Source of the DNA: Pseudoflavonifractor sp. MSJ-37
GTDB lineage: Bacteria > Bacillota > Clostridia > Oscillospirales > Oscillospiraceae
DNA length: 64,000 bases
Assembly (NCBI RefSeq): GCF_018917965.1
Contig: NZ_JAHLPP010000001.1
Coordinates: forward strand, 620,001-684,000
Direction of reading: 5' to 3'
Positions 42,031 through 51,815 of this stretch are shown here, one piece after another. The stretch's first letter is position 1; each line of letters begins with the position of its first letter. Position numbers and translations under genes: made by a program. The notes beneath the pieces are model-generated. The model was not told the DNA's origin, searched no databases, and worked only from the letters and a program-made list of their open reading frames with translations.

Positions 42031-42549
42031 TCAGGACCGGCTCTGCCGGGCGGAGGCGGGGAGGGGCACCCGGTGGACCAGCAGGATGGAGGCCGCCCCG
42101 GTGACGGCTCCCGTCACCAGCGAGCAGAGCAGGAGGGGAGCCAGATACACCAGCGGGGCGCGGCTCCCCAGCACGACCATAGCGGCCAGGATCTGCCCGG
42201 TGTTGTGGGCGGCGGCCCCGGCCATGGAGACGCCGTAGAGGGAGAGCCGCCGGCACCGCAGGAGCAGGGCCATGGTCCCGAGGGCCAGCAGACCGCCGGT
42301 GAGGGAGAAGGCCAGGGCCATCAGGTTGCCCCCCAGCAGGTTCCCGAGGAAGCACCGGGCCAGCAGGATCAGCAGGGCCTCCCGTCCGGAGAGGCTGCAC
42401 AGGGCGTAGACCGTCACCAGATTGGCCAGACCCAGCCGCAGGCCGGGCAGGGGGATCAGGATCGTGAGCGGGGCCAGGCCCTCCGCCACCGAGAGGGCCA
42501 GCGCCAGCGCCGTGAGGACGGCGCACCGGGTCAGCCGCGAGACGGACAA
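42031..42549 (-). CDS. Heptaprenyl diphosphate synthase component I-like membrane protein (Gx transporter family)
   Basis: 172 residues from a TTG start, chosen because a perfect AGGAGG lies 7 bases upstream. The protein has five or six membrane segments and the family pattern LPGLRLGLANLVTVYALCSLSGREALLILLARCFLGNLLGGNLMALAFSLTGG. Members are annotated as component I of heptaprenyl diphosphate synthase or as Gx transporters, but the prenyl-synthase role is doubtful for this membrane form. It overlaps the phosphodiesterase gene by 19 bases. Usually paired with a NusG-like lipid/Gx gene, which is absent. Confidence 0.82.
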   Translation of the reverse strand: MSVSRLTRCAVLTALALALSVAEGLAPLTILIPLPGLRLGLANLVTVYALCSLSGREALLILLARCFLGNLLGGNLMALAFSLTGGLLALGTMALLLRCRRLSLYGVSMAGAAAHNTGQILAAMVVLGSRAPLVYLAPLLLCSLVTGAVTGAASILLVHRVPLPASARQSRS

Positions 42550-43112
42550 GGGGCATCCTCCTTCCCGTCCAGAGACCAGACGCGGAACACGGATCCGTCC
42601 TCCAGATCCAGCCACCGGAAGAGGCCGTCCTCCAGCGTCATGCAGCTGTGCGGGCTGTCCTCCTTCGGGATGGACACGGAGCCGGGATCCAAATAAGAGA
42701 AGGTCCCGGTCTCCACGCAGGCGGGGACATGGGTATGCCCGTGGAGGAGCACGTCCCCCGGCTGGAGCTTGGGAGGGGCGGCCAAGTTGTATTGGTGTCC
42801 GTGGGTGGCGAAGATCAGGTGTCCGGACTGCTCCAGAAGGGCGTAGTCCGCCATCACCGGGAAGGGGAGGACCATCTGGTCCACCTCAGCCTCACAGTTG
42901 CCCCGGACACAGAAGATCCGGTCCGCCAGCGGGGACAGGAGGGCGATGACCTCCTTGGGAGCGTACTCCCGGGGCAGGTCGTTGCGGGGGCCGTGGTAGA
43001 GCAGGTCCCCCAGCAGGAGGAGCCGGCCGGCCCCCTCCGCCCGATAGGCGTCCAGCAGACGGCGGGTCCAGTAGGCCGACCCGTGGAGGTCGGAAGCGAT
43101 GAGCCATTTCAT
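42531..43112 (-). CDS. yfcE: YfcE-type phosphodiesterase
   Basis: 193 residues. Calcineurin-like metallophosphoesterase motifs in order: ASDLHGS, LLGDLLYHGPRN, GNCEAEVD, THGHQYN and HGHTHVP. YfcE hydrolyses phosphodiesters such as bis-pNPP with Mn2+; cellular substrate unknown. AAAGGAG is 8 bases before ATG. It is the first gene of a leftward pair. Confidence 0.93.
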   Translation of the reverse strand: MKWLIASDLHGSAYWTRRLLDAYRAEGAGRLLLLGDLLYHGPRNDLPREYAPKEVIALLSPLADRIFCVRGNCEAEVDQMVLPFPVMADYALLEQSGHLIFATHGHQYNLAAPPKLQPGDVLLHGHTHVPACVETGTFSYLDPGSVSIPKEDSPHSCMTLEDGLFRWLDLEDGSVFRVWSLDGKEDAPCPSRG

Positions 43113-43148
43113 AGGGGAAACTCCTTTGCATCGTAGGATCTATCCCCC

Positions 43149-43157
43149 AGTATACCA
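43149..43157 (-). promoter_or_regulatory. Extended -10 promoter for yfcE
   Basis: Minus-strand TGG-TATACT. No good -35 box at 17 bp. A GC hairpin (43164-43184) lies just upstream. Confidence 0.55.
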
Positions 43158-43192
43158 TAAAAGCGCCCGCTCGGGAAGCGGGCGGCGGCCGG

Positions 43193-43221
43193 TTGACGGG
43201 ACGGCCTCCCGAGCGTATGAT
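43193..43221 (+). promoter_or_regulatory. Promoter of the TIGR04076-type gene
   Basis: TTGACG (43193-43198), 17-bp spacer, TATGAT (43216-43221). It is 32 bp before the start codon. Confidence 0.75.
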
Positions 43222-43252
43222 GGACGCATCGATCGAAAGGAGGACGTCAGCT

Positions 43253-43768
43253 ATGACCAACAAGGAAATTTTAGCGCTGCTGAGAGCCGAAAAGCATCGC
43301 AAGAAAACGCCGGAGGAGCTGGCCTGGCGGGAGAAGTTCGAGCGGGAGGTCCTGTCGAAACTGGTGCAGTTCGGGGACGATATGGGGGAAGACGTGAAAA
43401 CGCCTCCTACGACCAGCGGCCGCGTTCTGGAAACAGGGATGAGGAGGACCAGCATGAAGAAATGTCGGATCACCGTGATGCGGAGAGCCCGGTATGATGA
43501 CCTGATCGGGCGCTATGAAAACCCCATCCAGCACGCCTGCGATCTGGAAGAAGGACAGGTGTTCCTCGCCAACGGCTGGCAGAGGCCGGAGGGGCTCTGC
43601 GTCAGTGCGTGGGAGTCCATGTCCCCCTTCGTGCTGGCCCTGTCCCACGGAGGGAGGGGGCTCTACGACGGCTGGATGAAGGACCCCCGCTCCGCCATGA
43701 TCTCCTGCAACGACGGCTTCCGGCCGGTGAGCTTCTACATCGAGGCGCTGGACGAGGACGCGGACTAG
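43253..43768 (+). CDS. TIGR04076-family protein with a 67-residue N-terminal extension and an internal start
   Basis: 171 residues from the ATG at 43253 (AAGGAGG 9 bases upstream). The extension (1-67) is charged and helical. From Met68 (43454) the protein matches the TIGR04076 family: MKKCRITVMRRARYDDLIGR, then DLEEGQVFLANGWQRPEGLC, WESMSPFVLALSHGG and ISCNDGFRPVSFYIE. Met68 has its own AGGAGG 6 bases upstream, so the family-length product can be made separately. Family function unknown; the Cys residues suggest metal binding. Its stop codon overlaps the convergent spoVAE stop by CTAG. Confidence 0.78.
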   Translation: MTNKEILALLRAEKHRKKTPEELAWREKFEREVLSKLVQFGDDMGEDVKTPPTTSGRVLETGMRRTSMKKCRITVMRRARYDDLIGRYENPIQHACDLEEGQVFLANGWQRPEGLCVSAWESMSPFVLALSHGGRGLYDGWMKDPRSAMISCNDGFRPVSFYIEALDEDAD

Positions 43769-44133
43769 CCCTTGGGCTTGGCCCGGCAGAGCAGGGCGGT
43801 GAGGAAGGCGAAAAAGACGGCGGCGGAGATCCCGCCGGCGGCCGCCGTGACGCCGCCGGTCAGGACCCCCAGAAGGCCCTGCTCCGCCACGGCCTTCTCC
43901 ACACCGGAGGCCAGCAGCCAGCCGAACCCGGTGAGGGGCACCGTGGCCCCGGCCCCGGCGAAGTCCACCAGCGGCCGGTAGAGCCCCAGTCCTCCCAGCA
44001 CCACTCCGGCCACCACATAGGAGACCAGGATCTTGGCGGGGGTGAGGGCCGTCTTGTCGATGAGGATCTGGCCGATGAGGCAGAACAGGCCGCCGCACAG
44101 GAAGGCCCGGACCAGCTCCAGAAACAGCTCCAT
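43765..44133 (-). CDS. spoVAE: Stage V sporulation protein AE
   Basis: 122 residues, about four membrane segments. FLCGGLFCLIGQILIDKTALTPAKILVSYVVAGVVLGGLGLY and GAGATVPLTGFGWLLASGVEKAV are typical SpoVAE. It is part of the spore inner-membrane channel that imports dipicolinic acid in sporulation and releases it in germination. It starts 18 bp after spoVAD on the same strand. Confidence 0.93.
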   Translation of the reverse strand: MELFLELVRAFLCGGLFCLIGQILIDKTALTPAKILVSYVVAGVVLGGLGLYRPLVDFAGAGATVPLTGFGWLLASGVEKAVAEQGLLGVLTGGVTAAAGGISAAVFFAFLTALLCRAKPKG

Positions 44134-44151
44134 GATGGGACACGCTCCTTT

Positions 44152-45168
44152 CTAAGCGCCGCGGGTGGACAGGGCCACCGCGTGGCAGATGGCAGGGATG
44201 CTCTCCCCCTGCATGGTGGAGGTGGGGGAGAGGAGGGCTCCGGTGCCGCAGAAGAGGATGTCCTTCCACTTCCCCTGGGCCATGCCCCGCAGGAGGGGAC
44301 CGGCCAGCACCGCGGCGGAGCACCCGCACCCGGAGCCGCCGCAGTGGACGTCCTGCGCCTCCGGGTCGTAGATCATCCTGCCGCAGTCCGCCACGTTCTT
44401 CAGGTCCATGCCGTCCCGGCGGAGCAGGTCCAGCAGGATCTCATGGCCCAGAGTCCCCAGGTCTCCGGTGACGATCAGGTCATAGTAGGAGGGCTTCCGG
44501 CCGGTGTCGGCCAGATGGGCCTCGATGGTGGCGCGGGCGGCGGGGGCCATGGCGGCCCCCATGTTGGCGGCGTCTTTGATGCCCTTGTCCACGATCTTCC
44601 CGATGGTCACATGGGTGACCTTGGGGCCGTCACCCTCGGCGGCAAGGACCACCGCTCCTGCCCCGGTGACGGTCCACTGGGCGGTGGGGGATCGCTGGCC
44701 CCCGTACTCCAGCGGCATCCGGTACTGCCGCTCCGCCCCGCAGAAGTGGGAGGAGGTGACGGCGGCGGTGAGCCGCCCGAAGCCCCCGTCCAGCAGCATG
44801 GCCCCCAGCCCCAAAGCCTCCGCCATGGTGGAGCAGGCCCCGTACAGCCCCAGGAAGGGCGTATCCAGTCCCCGGACGGCGAAGCTCGTGGCGATGCACT
44901 GGTCCAGCAGGTCCCCGGCCAGCAGACAGTCCAGCGAGGAGGCGGCCTGTCCGGCCTTCTCCAGCGCGGCGGAGAGGGCGGTCCTCTGCATGGCGCTCTC
45001 CGCCTTCTCCCAGCTGTCCTCGCCGAAGAGGTCGTCTCCGGCGATCTGATCGAAGGCAGCGGCCAGCGGGCCCTCGCCTTCCTTTTTCCCCACCACACTG
45101 GCGAAGCCCGCCGCTGCCGGCGGCCGGGCCAGAGCCACGGTCTGCCGTCCCCGTTTCCTGCTGTCCAT
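44152..45168 (-). CDS. spoVAD: Stage V sporulation protein AD
   Basis: 338 residues from the ATG at 45168 (AGGAGG 8 bases upstream). Thiolase/FabH-like fold used to bind dipicolinic acid: FGLYGACSTMAEALGLGAM, VTSSHFCGAERQYRMPLEYG, VTGDLGTLGHEI and DVHCGGSGCGCSAAVLAG. With SpoVAC and SpoVAE it forms the channel. spoVAC, normally upstream, is not here. A sigma-G-like promoter precedes it. Confidence 0.94.
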   Translation of the reverse strand: MDSRKRGRQTVALARPPAAAGFASVVGKKEGEGPLAAAFDQIAGDDLFGEDSWEKAESAMQRTALSAALEKAGQAASSLDCLLAGDLLDQCIATSFAVRGLDTPFLGLYGACSTMAEALGLGAMLLDGGFGRLTAAVTSSHFCGAERQYRMPLEYGGQRSPTAQWTVTGAGAVVLAAEGDGPKVTHVTIGKIVDKGIKDAANMGAAMAPAARATIEAHLADTGRKPSYYDLIVTGDLGTLGHEILLDLLRRDGMDLKNVADCGRMIYDPEAQDVHCGGSGCGCSAAVLAGPLLRGMAQGKWKDILFCGTGALLSPTSTMQGESIPAICHAVALSTRGA

Positions 45169-45200
45169 GCCATCTGCCTCCTGTCCGTGAGATACGGGCT

Positions 45201-45231
45201 TAGTTTGAACAAAAAGCGGACCGATCATGCA
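45201..45231 (-). promoter_or_regulatory. Sigma-G-like forespore promoter of spoVAD-spoVAE
   Basis: Minus-strand TGCATG (45226-45231) matches the sigma-G -35 pattern TGMATR, and CAAACTA (45201-45207) differs from the -10 consensus CATACTA at one base. The spacer is 18 bp, the usual length. Confidence 0.7.
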
Positions 45232-45255
45232 GAACGATCTTGTCGCAGGGGGGAC

Positions 45256-45284
45256 TGGTCAAATCTAGCGGCGGGGAGTATAAT
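45256..45284 (+). promoter_or_regulatory. Promoter of the zinc-ribbon gene
   Basis: TGGTCA (45256-45261), 17-bp spacer, perfect TATAAT (45279-45284). Confidence 0.7.
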
Positions 45285-45359
45285 ATTTTCATTATCGTTC
45301 GACGGCGTCCGGCATTGTCCTGCGGACACCGTCTCATCATTCGGACGAAGGAGGACACT

Positions 45360-45968
45360 ATGGCGGAAGAAAAACGTACGATCGCCTATATCTGCCCTGC
45401 CTGCAAGCAGAGCGTCATCCTGGAGCGGAGCATCTTCCAGCTGGCGGCCGCGCCCAACGAGCTGCCCTGCCCCTGCGGCAAGTCCGCCCTGCGGGTGGAG
45501 ATGATGGGGGACCGGATCGAGATGGACGTGCCCTGCGCCTTCTGCGGCAAGGACCACCACGTCACCTGTCAGAGCAACGACTTCTTCCATCGGCGGGGGC
45601 TGGCGTTCTCCTGCAATCGGTCCGGTCTGGACTGCTGCTATGTGGGCGAGGAGGACACGGTGTTCGCCGCCGTCCGCCGACTGGAGGAGGCCGTGGACAA
45701 GGTGGACAGGGACGCCGCCGAGCGGGGGACCTTCCTGGACGAGATCGTCATGCACGAGGTCCTCTCGGAGATCCGGGACATCGCCCGGCGGGGAGGCGTG
45801 TCCTGCTCCTGCGGGTCGAAGAAGTGGAAGCTGGAGATAAATTACAGCTCTGTGGATCTGGTCTGCGCCGAGTGCGGCGGCGACCTGCGCATCCCCGCCG
45901 CCACCCAGAGCGACATCGAGGATATCTGCTGTAAGCCCACCCTCCGCATCCATGGCCGGAAGGGCTGA
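45360..45968 (+). CDS. Cys-rich zinc-ribbon protein of unknown function
   Basis: 202 residues from the ATG at 45360 (AAGGAGG 5 bases upstream). Cysteine pairs come in several sets: CPAC near 13 and CPCG near 37 (first ribbon), CAFCGKDHH near 59, then CSCG near 145 and CAECGG near 167 (last ribbon). A central helical stretch (about 95-135) separates them. It has no membrane segment. Probably a structural zinc protein or a nucleic-acid/protein adaptor (inference); the family is not recognised. The acyl-ACP thioesterase gene follows 37 bp later. Confidence 0.72.
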   Translation: MAEEKRTIAYICPACKQSVILERSIFQLAAAPNELPCPCGKSALRVEMMGDRIEMDVPCAFCGKDHHVTCQSNDFFHRRGLAFSCNRSGLDCCYVGEEDTVFAAVRRLEEAVDKVDRDAAERGTFLDEIVMHEVLSEIRDIARRGGVSCSCGSKKWKLEINYSSVDLVCAECGGDLRIPAATQSDIEDICCKPTLRIHGRKG

Positions 45969-46005
45969 GCCTCCGGCGGGAACGAGAGGAAAGCGAGGAA
46001 CATCC

Positions 46006-46749
46006 ATGTTTTTCACCTATCAGTATACCATCGACACCCGGGACACGGACCCCTTCGGCCAGTGCCGCCCGTCCGCCCTGCTGGGGATACTTCAAGAGGC
46101 GGCCACCGAGGCGGCGGTCGCTCTGAAGCTCTCCCGGGAGGAGATGCTGGAGCGGTACAACTGCTTCTGGATGCTGGCCCGGATCTGGTATCGCCTGGAG
46201 CGGCCCATCTACTGGAACGAGACCGTCACCATCAAGACCTGGCACCGGGGCGGGAAGGCCGCCTCCGTCTACCGGGACTTCGACCTCTATGTGGGGGACG
46301 ACTGGGTGGGCGAGGCCGTGTCCACCTGGGTCCTGGCCGACCAGGACACCCATAAGCTCATGCGTCTGTCCGAAGTGAAGGAATTCGAGGACACCACCGG
46401 CGGAGACCTGTGCAAGGACCGCCGTCTGGGCAAGCTCCGCCTGCCCGAGGGCATGGCCCTGGCGGAGGAGCGCACGCTCCATTACAGCGACGCGGACATC
46501 AACCGCCATGTGAACAACAGCCACTACGCCGACGTGATCTGCGACGCCCTCCATCTGGAGCGCCTGGGGGAGGGGAAGTTCGTCTCCAGCCTCCAGGTGA
46601 GCTACCTGGCGGAGTGCTTCCCCGGCGAGACCCTGCGGATCGACACCGGCGAGGCCGAGGGCCTGTGGTATGTCCACGGCTCCGACCGGGAGGGGATGAG
46701 CCGCTTCGACGGTACGCTGGGCCTGACCGCGCTCCCGGAGGAGAATTAA
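46006..46749 (+). CDS. Acyl-ACP thioesterase (FatA/FatB family)
   Basis: 247 residues from the ATG at 46006 (GAGGAA upstream). Double hot-dog fold: the N-terminal half has TRDTDPFGQCRPSALLGILQEAA and NCFWMLARIWYRLERPIYWNETVTIKTWHRG; the C-terminal half has HYSDADINRHVNNSHYADVICDAL with the catalytic Asn and His. It releases fatty acids from acyl carrier protein. In Clostridia it probably tunes membrane acyl chains or free fatty acids. Confidence 0.92.
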   Translation: MFFTYQYTIDTRDTDPFGQCRPSALLGILQEAATEAAVALKLSREEMLERYNCFWMLARIWYRLERPIYWNETVTIKTWHRGGKAASVYRDFDLYVGDDWVGEAVSTWVLADQDTHKLMRLSEVKEFEDTTGGDLCKDRRLGKLRLPEGMALAEERTLHYSDADINRHVNNSHYADVICDALHLERLGEGKFVSSLQVSYLAECFPGETLRIDTGEAEGLWYVHGSDREGMSRFDGTLGLTALPEEN

Positions 46750-46753
46750 ATAC

Positions 46754-46782
46754 TTGACAGTACCGATACCATCGAGTAGAAT
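46754..46782 (+). promoter_or_regulatory. Promoter of guaB
   Basis: Consensus TTGACA (46754-46759), 17-bp spacer, TAGAAT (46777-46782). Start codon is 34 bp downstream. Confidence 0.88.
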
Positions 46783-46788
46783 AGTTGA

Positions 46789-48291
<1,503 letters not shown>

Positions 48292-48357
48292 TCGGTCAGC
48301 ATGATGGCCGATCCCGGAGAGACACCTGATCGGCTGTAAAGGAGCATCGCTTGCTGG

Positions 48358-48394
48358 AGGCCCGCGCCGGTATCGCTCCGGCGCGGGCCTTTTC
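48358..48394 (+). terminator. Terminator after guaB
   Basis: A 13-bp stem (48358-48370 with 48378-48390), 7-base loop, followed by TTTT. It also precedes addB. Confidence 0.85.
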
Positions 48395-48431
48395 CTGTCA
48401 TCGAACGTCGAAGGAAGAAGGAGGGACCATC

Positions 48432-51400
48432 ATGCTCCATCTGCTCCTGGGCCGCTCCGGCACCGGGAAGTCCGACCAGCTCCTGGAGCGCATCCGGGAG
48501 AGCGGCGGCGCCCGGCCCCAGATCCTCATCGTGCCGGAACAGCACTCCCACGATACGGAGCGCCGGCTCTGCGCCCTGGCCGGGAACCAGGTCTCCCGCT
48601 ATGCCGAGGTGCTGTCCTTCACCCGTCTGGCCGGACGGGTGTTCTCCGTGTATGGAGGCGTGGCCGCCCCAGCGCTGGATGCCGGCGGCCGCCTCCTGCT
48701 CATGTACACCGCCCTCAAGCAGATCGGGGATCGGCTGACGGTCTACCGGAAGCCCTCCCGGCGGCCGGCGTTCCTGTCCGGCCTGCTGGCCACTGTGGAT
48801 GAGCTCAAGAGCGGTCGGATCTCCTCCAAAGCCCTCTGGGACGCGGGGGAGGAGACCGGCGGCGGAGAAGGGGACAAGCTCCGGGACATCGCTCTGATCT
48901 TCGGGGCCTACGAGGCCCTGACCGCCCGGCAGGGGGCCGACCCCCGGGACAAGCTGGACCGTCTGGCCACCGCGCTGGAGGGCAGCCGGTGGGCCGAGGG
49001 GAAGGACTTCTATCTGGATGGCTTCACGGACTTCACCGTTCAGGAGCGGAAGGTGCTGTCCGTCCTGCTGGATCAGGCGGCCTCCGTCACCGTGGCCCTG
49101 ACCTGCGACCACCCCGAAGAGACCGAGGGAGGCGTGGGGATCTTCTCCCCGGCCCGCCGGACTGTCCGCCAGCTCCTGCGTCTGGCGGGCGAGGCCCATG
49201 TGTCCGCCGATATCCAGGCGCGGACCGGGATGGTCCGGGACCGCCGGCCCGCTCTGGCGGCGGTGGAGGCGGAGCTCTTCGCCGCCCAGCCCGGACCCGC
49301 CCGGCTGGAGAGCGGGGGCGTGGCGCTGTTCGAGGCCCGGTCTCCCTATGGCGAGGTAGAGTGGGCCGCGGCGGAGATCCTGCGGCTGGTCCGGGAAGAG
49401 GGCCTCCGCTTCCGGGACATCGCCGTCTCCGCCCGGAGCATGGAGACCTACGGCCCCCTGATCGAGACGGTGTTCCCCCGGTATGGCATCCCGGTGTTCC
49501 TGGGGCAGATGAGCGATATCCTCCAGAAGCCGGTGCCCGCCCTGATCGCGTCGGCGCTGGACATCGCCGCCGGGAACTACCGCCGGGAGGATGTGCTCCG
49601 CTACCTCAAGACCGGCCTGACGCCCCTGACCGACGAGGAGCGGGACTTGTTGGAGAACTATGCCCTCAAATGGGATCTGCGGGGGAGCCGCTGGACGCAG
49701 GAAGAGGACTGGACCATGCACCCGGAAGGGTACGGTCAGCGCTGGACCGACGCGGACACGGCGGCGCTGGAGCGGCTCAACGCCCTGCGGCACAAGCTCA
49801 TCGAGCCGCTGGAGGGCCTGCGGCTGGGCGTGGGCAGGAGCGGACGGGAGCAGACCATGGCCCTCTATCGCTTCCTGGAAGCCATCGATCTGCCTCAGCG
49901 GCTCATGGAGCGGCAGACGGCCCTGCGGGAGCGGGGAGCGCCTGCGCTGGCGGAGGAGTACGCCCAGCTCTGGGACATCCTCTGCGACGCGCTGGAGCAG
50001 TGCGCCCGGATCTTGGGAGACCTGCCGCTGGAGCGGGAGGAGTTCGCGCGGCTCTTCGCCCTGGTGCTGTCCCAGTACAGCGTGGGCGCGATCCCGGTGT
50101 CGCTGGACCGGGTCGGCGCCGGGGAGATGCCCCGGCTGGCCCATAAGCCCTGCCGGGCCCTGTTCCTGCTGGGGGCCGATGACGGCGCGATCCCCCAGGC
50201 CGCGCCCTCGCCGGGCCTGCTGACCGACGACGACCGGAGCCTGCTGGCCTCCTACGGCATGGAGCTGGCGCCCAGTCTGCCCGACAAGCTGGACCGGGAG
50301 ATGACCATCGTGTATGAGACGGTGTGCCTCCCCACGGACCTACTGTCCGTGAGCTGGTCCGCTACCGGGGCCGGGGGCGAGGAGCATCGGCCCTCTTTTC
50401 TGGTGGGCCGCCTGCGGGGGCTCTTCCCCGGCCTTGCCCTCAAGAGGGAGAGCGGGGAGGGGGACGGCTTCCGCCTCTGCGCGCGCAAGCCCGCTCTGGA
50501 GCTGGCGGGCCGCCGCCCGGAGGTCCGGGAGGCCCTGCGGTCTCTGCCGGACTGCGCGCCCATGATCGAGCGGATGGAACGGGCCGCCCATATGGAGCGG
50601 GGACGGCTCTCGCCCCCGGCGGTGGCCGCCCTCTACGGATCCAGCGTGCCGATGTCGGCCTCCCGGATGGACAAGTTCGAGTCCTGTCACTTCTCCTATT
50701 TCATGCAGTACGGCCTGAAGGCCAAGGCCCGGAAGCCCGCCGGGTTCCAGGCCCCGGAGTACGGCACGTTCGTCCACTATGTGCTGGAGCACGTCCTGCG
50801 GACGCTGACGAAGGACGGGGAGGAGCCCGTCCCCCGAGATCTGGACGCCGAGCCCCTCCGGGCCCTGACCAAGACTCAGGTGGACCGGTATGTGGAGGAG
50901 GAGCTGGGCGGCCTGGAGCGGGAGACGCCCCGGTTCCGCTATCTCTTCCGCCGTCTGCTCAAGTCGGTGTACGCGGTGGTCGACAACGTGGTGGACGAGT
51001 TGTCCCGTTCTGATTTCCAGCCCATCGACTTCGAGCTGGGCTTCGGAAGGGGGAAGGACCTGCCGCCGGTGCAGATCCGGGCCGGCGGCATCACCGTCAG
51101 CGTCTCCGGCTTCGTGGACCGGGTGGACGGCTGGGTGGAGGGCGACAAGCTCTATCTCCGGGTGGTGGACTACAAGACCGGCCGGAAGTCCTTCGACCTG
51201 ACCGATATCTGGAACGGCATGGGCCTCCAGATGCTCCTCTACCTTTTCACGCTGAAGGACGAGGGGCGGGAGCGGTACGGCCGTGCTATCGTCCCGGCGG
51301 GGGTGTTCTACCTCCCGGCCCGGGATGCGGTGCTGGCCGGGAGCCGGTCCATGTCGGAGCAGGAGCGCCGGAAGGCGCTGGACAAGGAGCTGGCGCGGAG

Positions 51401-51815
51401 GGGGCTGATCCTGGACGAGCCCGACGTGCTCTCCGCCATGGAGCACGCCGGACCGGAGGGCATCCGCTTCCTGCCGGTGAAGGTCTCCGCCAAGACGGGG
51501 GCCATCAGCGGGGATGCTCTGGTCTCTGCCGAGCGGCTGGGCCGTCTGGAGCGGCACATCGGCGGCATCCTCCGGGAGATCGCCCAGGAGATCGCCGCCG
51601 GCAACATCGCCGCGGATCCCTTCTGGCGGGGGCCGGAGCACAACGCCTGCCAGTGGTGCGACTACGCCGCCGCCTGCCACTTCGAGGAGGGGAGGGGCGG
51701 CGACCATGCCCGCTATCTCCCCACCGTGAAGGGGGAGGATTTTTGGAGGAGCCTGGACCGGGCGTCCGGGCATCCAGAGACGAGAGAGGAGGGACCCGGA
51801 TGGGCTTCGCGCTGA
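48432..51815 (+). CDS. addB: AddB, helicase-like/nuclease subunit of AddAB
   Basis: 1127 residues from the ATG at 48432 (GGAGG 7 bases upstream). N-terminal Walker A GRSGTGKS at 7-14, an inactivated helicase core, and a C-terminal RecB-type nuclease (VVDYKTGRKSFDLTDIW). Iron-sulfur cluster cysteines: one in KFESCHFSYFMQYGL and three in ACQWCDYAAAC. The complex resects double-strand breaks, reads Chi and loads RecA. It overlaps addA by 16 bases, so the pair is made together. Confidence 0.95.
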   Translation: MLHLLLGRSGTGKSDQLLERIRESGGARPQILIVPEQHSHDTERRLCALAGNQVSRYAEVLSFTRLAGRVFSVYGGVAAPALDAGGRLLLMYTALKQIGDRLTVYRKPSRRPAFLSGLLATVDELKSGRISSKALWDAGEETGGGEGDKLRDIALIFGAYEALTARQGADPRDKLDRLATALEGSRWAEGKDFYLDGFTDFTVQERKVLSVLLDQAASVTVALTCDHPEETEGGVGIFSPARRTVRQLLRLAGEAHVSADIQARTGMVRDRRPALAAVEAELFAAQPGPARLESGGVALFEARSPYGEVEWAAAEILRLVREEGLRFRDIAVSARSMETYGPLIETVFPRYGIPVFLGQMSDILQKPVPALIASALDIAAGNYRREDVLRYLKTGLTPLTDEERDLLENYALKWDLRGSRWTQEEDWTMHPEGYGQRWTDADTAALERLNALRHKLIEPLEGLRLGVGRSGREQTMALYRFLEAIDLPQRLMERQTALRERGAPALAEEYAQLWDILCDALEQCARILGDLPLEREEFARLFALVLSQYSVGAIPVSLDRVGAGEMPRLAHKPCRALFLLGADDGAIPQAAPSPGLLTDDDRSLLASYGMELAPSLPDKLDREMTIVYETVCLPTDLLSVSWSATGAGGEEHRPSFLVGRLRGLFPGLALKRESGEGDGFRLCARKPALELAGRRPEVREALRSLPDCAPMIERMERAAHMERGRLSPPAVAALYGSSVPMSASRMDKFESCHFSYFMQYGLKAKARKPAGFQAPEYGTFVHYVLEHVLRTLTKDGEEPVPRDLDAEPLRALTKTQVDRYVEEELGGLERETPRFRYLFRRLLKSVYAVVDNVVDELSRSDFQPIDFELGFGRGKDLPPVQIRAGGITVSVSGFVDRVDGWVEGDKLYLRVVDYKTGRKSFDLTDIWNGMGLQMLLYLFTLKDEGRERYGRAIVPAGVFYLPARDAVLAGSRSMSEQERRKALDKELARRGLILDEPDVLSAMEHAGPEGIRFLPVKVSAKTGAISGDALVSAERLGRLERHIGGILREIAQEIAAGNIAADPFWRGPEHNACQWCDYAAACHFEEGRGGDHARYLPTVKGEDFWRSLDRASGHPETREEGPGWASR

